The notes under the pieces are model-generated. The model did not search any database. It was given only the letters and a program-made list of their open reading frames with translations, and was not told where the DNA came from. A stretch of 64,000 nucleotides of DNA, taken from contig JANWXD010000004.1 of assembly GCA_025055455.1 (NCBI GenBank), positions 1 through 64,000 on the forward strand, written 5' to 3'. Below are positions 63,220 to 64,000 of the stretch, in pieces (position 1 is the first letter of the stretch; each line of letters starts with the position of its first letter). The position numbers were made by a program, and so were the translations under genes. The stretch comes from Bryobacteraceae bacterium (GTDB lineage: Bacteria > Acidobacteriota > Terriglobia > Bryobacterales > Bryobacteraceae).

Positions 63220-63750
63220 ATGCGCATTCTGGATGTGGGTTGCGGGATCAAGAAGTATCCCGGCGCGATCGGGATCGACCGCAACCCGCGCAGCGCGGCC
63301 GACGTGCTCTGCGATCTGGACGGGCCGGCGTATCCTTTCGCCGCCGAATCGTTCGATCGAATCCGGGCAATCCACGTGATCGAGCACGTGGCCGACGTGA
63401 TGCGAACGATGGAGGAGTTCTGGCGGTTGCTCAAGCCGGGTGGGCGGTTGCTGGTCGTCACGCCGCACTACACGGATTTCAGCTCCTTTTGCGACCCCAC
63501 CCACCGGTGGCACCTCAACAGCTTTTCGTTCCGCTACTTCGGCGAGGACCATGGCGGCTTCGGCTATTACACCCAGGTCAAGTTCCGTGAGATTTCCGTG
63601 CGCGTGCGGCTACTGGCTTTATGGAAGTGGCTCGGTTTGGAGTGGCTCGTGAACGCCTCGCGGCGTTTCCGCCGGTTTTGGGAGCACTATCTGTGCTTTG
63701 TCGTGCGGGGCAAAGTGATCGAGTTCGAGTTTGAAAAACCCGCAAGCTGA
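63220..63750 (+). CDS. Class I SAM-dependent methyltransferase
   Basis: A 176-residue short methyltransferase beginning MRILDVGCGIKKYPGAIGID, with CDLDGPAYPFAAESFDRI and IHVIEHVADVMRTMEEFWRLLKPGG. It resembles the small methyltransferases of cell-surface glycan clusters. The C-terminal portion is basic and aromatic (KWLGLEWLVNASRRFRRFWEHY), perhaps membrane-contacting. It follows the aminotransferase by 22 nt and precedes the YraN gene by 6 nt, so all may be one transcript. Confidence 0.85.
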   Translation: MRILDVGCGIKKYPGAIGIDRNPRSAADVLCDLDGPAYPFAAESFDRIRAIHVIEHVADVMRTMEEFWRLLKPGGRLLVVTPHYTDFSSFCDPTHRWHLNSFSFRYFGEDHGGFGYYTQVKFREISVRVRLLALWKWLGLEWLVNASRRFRRFWEHYLCFVVRGKVIEFEFEKPAS

Positions 63751-63756
63751 GGCGAC

Positions 63757-64000
63757 GTGCGCGCGCTACTGCGCCTTTGCGACGCGCTGCGTCACCGCGG
63801 CCGCGAGCGCCGGTGGGCAGCGGACCTCGCCACGGGGCGCCGCGGCGAGGATCTGGCTCACCGCTTTCTCCAGCAGCAGGGCTACATCGTGGTGGCGCGC
63901 AATTACCGCACCCGGGGCGGATCCGGCGAAGTGGACCTGATCGCCTGGGAGGGGGACACGTTGGTGTTCGTCGAAGTCAAGACCCGGCGCAGCGACGAGT
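63757..64000 (+). CDS. YraN (UPF0102) family protein, truncated by window edge
   Basis: A GTG at 63757 follows GAGG and opens a frame to the window end (81 codons). It contains [26 protein letters not shown] and [21 protein letters not shown], the (G/A)E...D...EVK nuclease-fold signature of the YraN/UPF0102 family, which is related to Holliday junction resolvases. Full length is normally about 120, so the last third lies outside. Confidence 0.9.
   Translation, partial: MRALLRLCDALRHRGRERRWAADLATGRRGEDLAHRFLQQQGYIVVARNYRTRGGSGEVDLIAWEGDTLVFVEVKTRRSDE

Overview
The window is high-GC bacterial chromosome with no phage, insertion sequence, CRISPR array or rRNA. The gene content points to Acidobacteriota, most likely the Solibacter/Bryobacter lineage. 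The reasons are a TIGR03437-type 'Solibacter' C-terminal domain on a giant Ig-like secreted protein, an exosortase with PEP-CTERM proteins, several Tat-exported Gfo/Idh/MocA oxidoreductases, a fused LptF-LptG permease, and many secreted proteins of unknown function. The assignment is inferred from gene families; no marker gene was compared.

Layout. 1-4.1 kb: a small frameshifted Cys-rich reading frame, a secreted orphan, tsaE, nnr and a receiver-XRE regulator. 4.4-5.5 kb: an AbrB-type regulator and an arsenite methyltransferase behind a near-consensus promoter. 5.4-7.0 kb: EpsI and exosortase. 7.0-13.2 kb: an exported oxidoreductase, an amidase with an AtzG-like partner, acyl-CoA dehydrogenase, a LolA-like secreted protein and a radical SAM protein with extra Cys. 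13.2-14.8 kb: two paralogous PEP-CTERM proteins, likely substrates of the exosortase 7 kb away. 14.9-21.6 kb: a tightly packed minus-strand surface-polysaccharide operon (two methyltransferases, two glycosyltransferases, a UDP-sugar dehydrogenase) ending in an epimerase gene wrecked by several frameshifts. 21.6-27.3 kb: LptFG fusion and a secreted pair of TldD/TldE-like proteins, one of which has lost the metal ligands. 27.4 kb: tRNA-Gly. 27.7-33.5 kb: F1 ATP synthase operon with two b-type subunits but without a and c.

33.5-42.7 kb: a frameshifted Uma2 gene, a class V aminotransferase-like protein, a VapBC-type pair, an S9 peptidase, an L-rhamnose isomerase-type protein, a deleted oxidoreductase pseudogene, MmsA-type dehydrogenase and a patatin. 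42.9-48.3 kb: two large secreted proteins. 48.2-49.6 kb: two divergent orphans. 49.8-50.7 kb: HU, a shared terminator, a 55-residue TatA-type protein and tRNA-Ser. 50.7-55.6 kb: secreted orphan, rhodanese, serA and a class V aminotransferase (together a probable serine pathway). 55.6-64 kb: YqeY protein, secreted orphan, flippase-like membrane protein, exported oxidoreductase, PIG-L deacetylase, selA, class III aminotransferase, methyltransferase and the start of a YraN gene.

The main themes are cell-surface construction (exosortase, polysaccharide operon, LPS transport), export by Tat and Sec, and basic metabolism. Four loci look broken (about 0.2, 15, 34 and 40 kb), which suggests local gene decay or unresolved indels. 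Start sites were chosen from Shine-Dalgarno spacing and signal peptides; all family names come from reading motifs, not from database searches.
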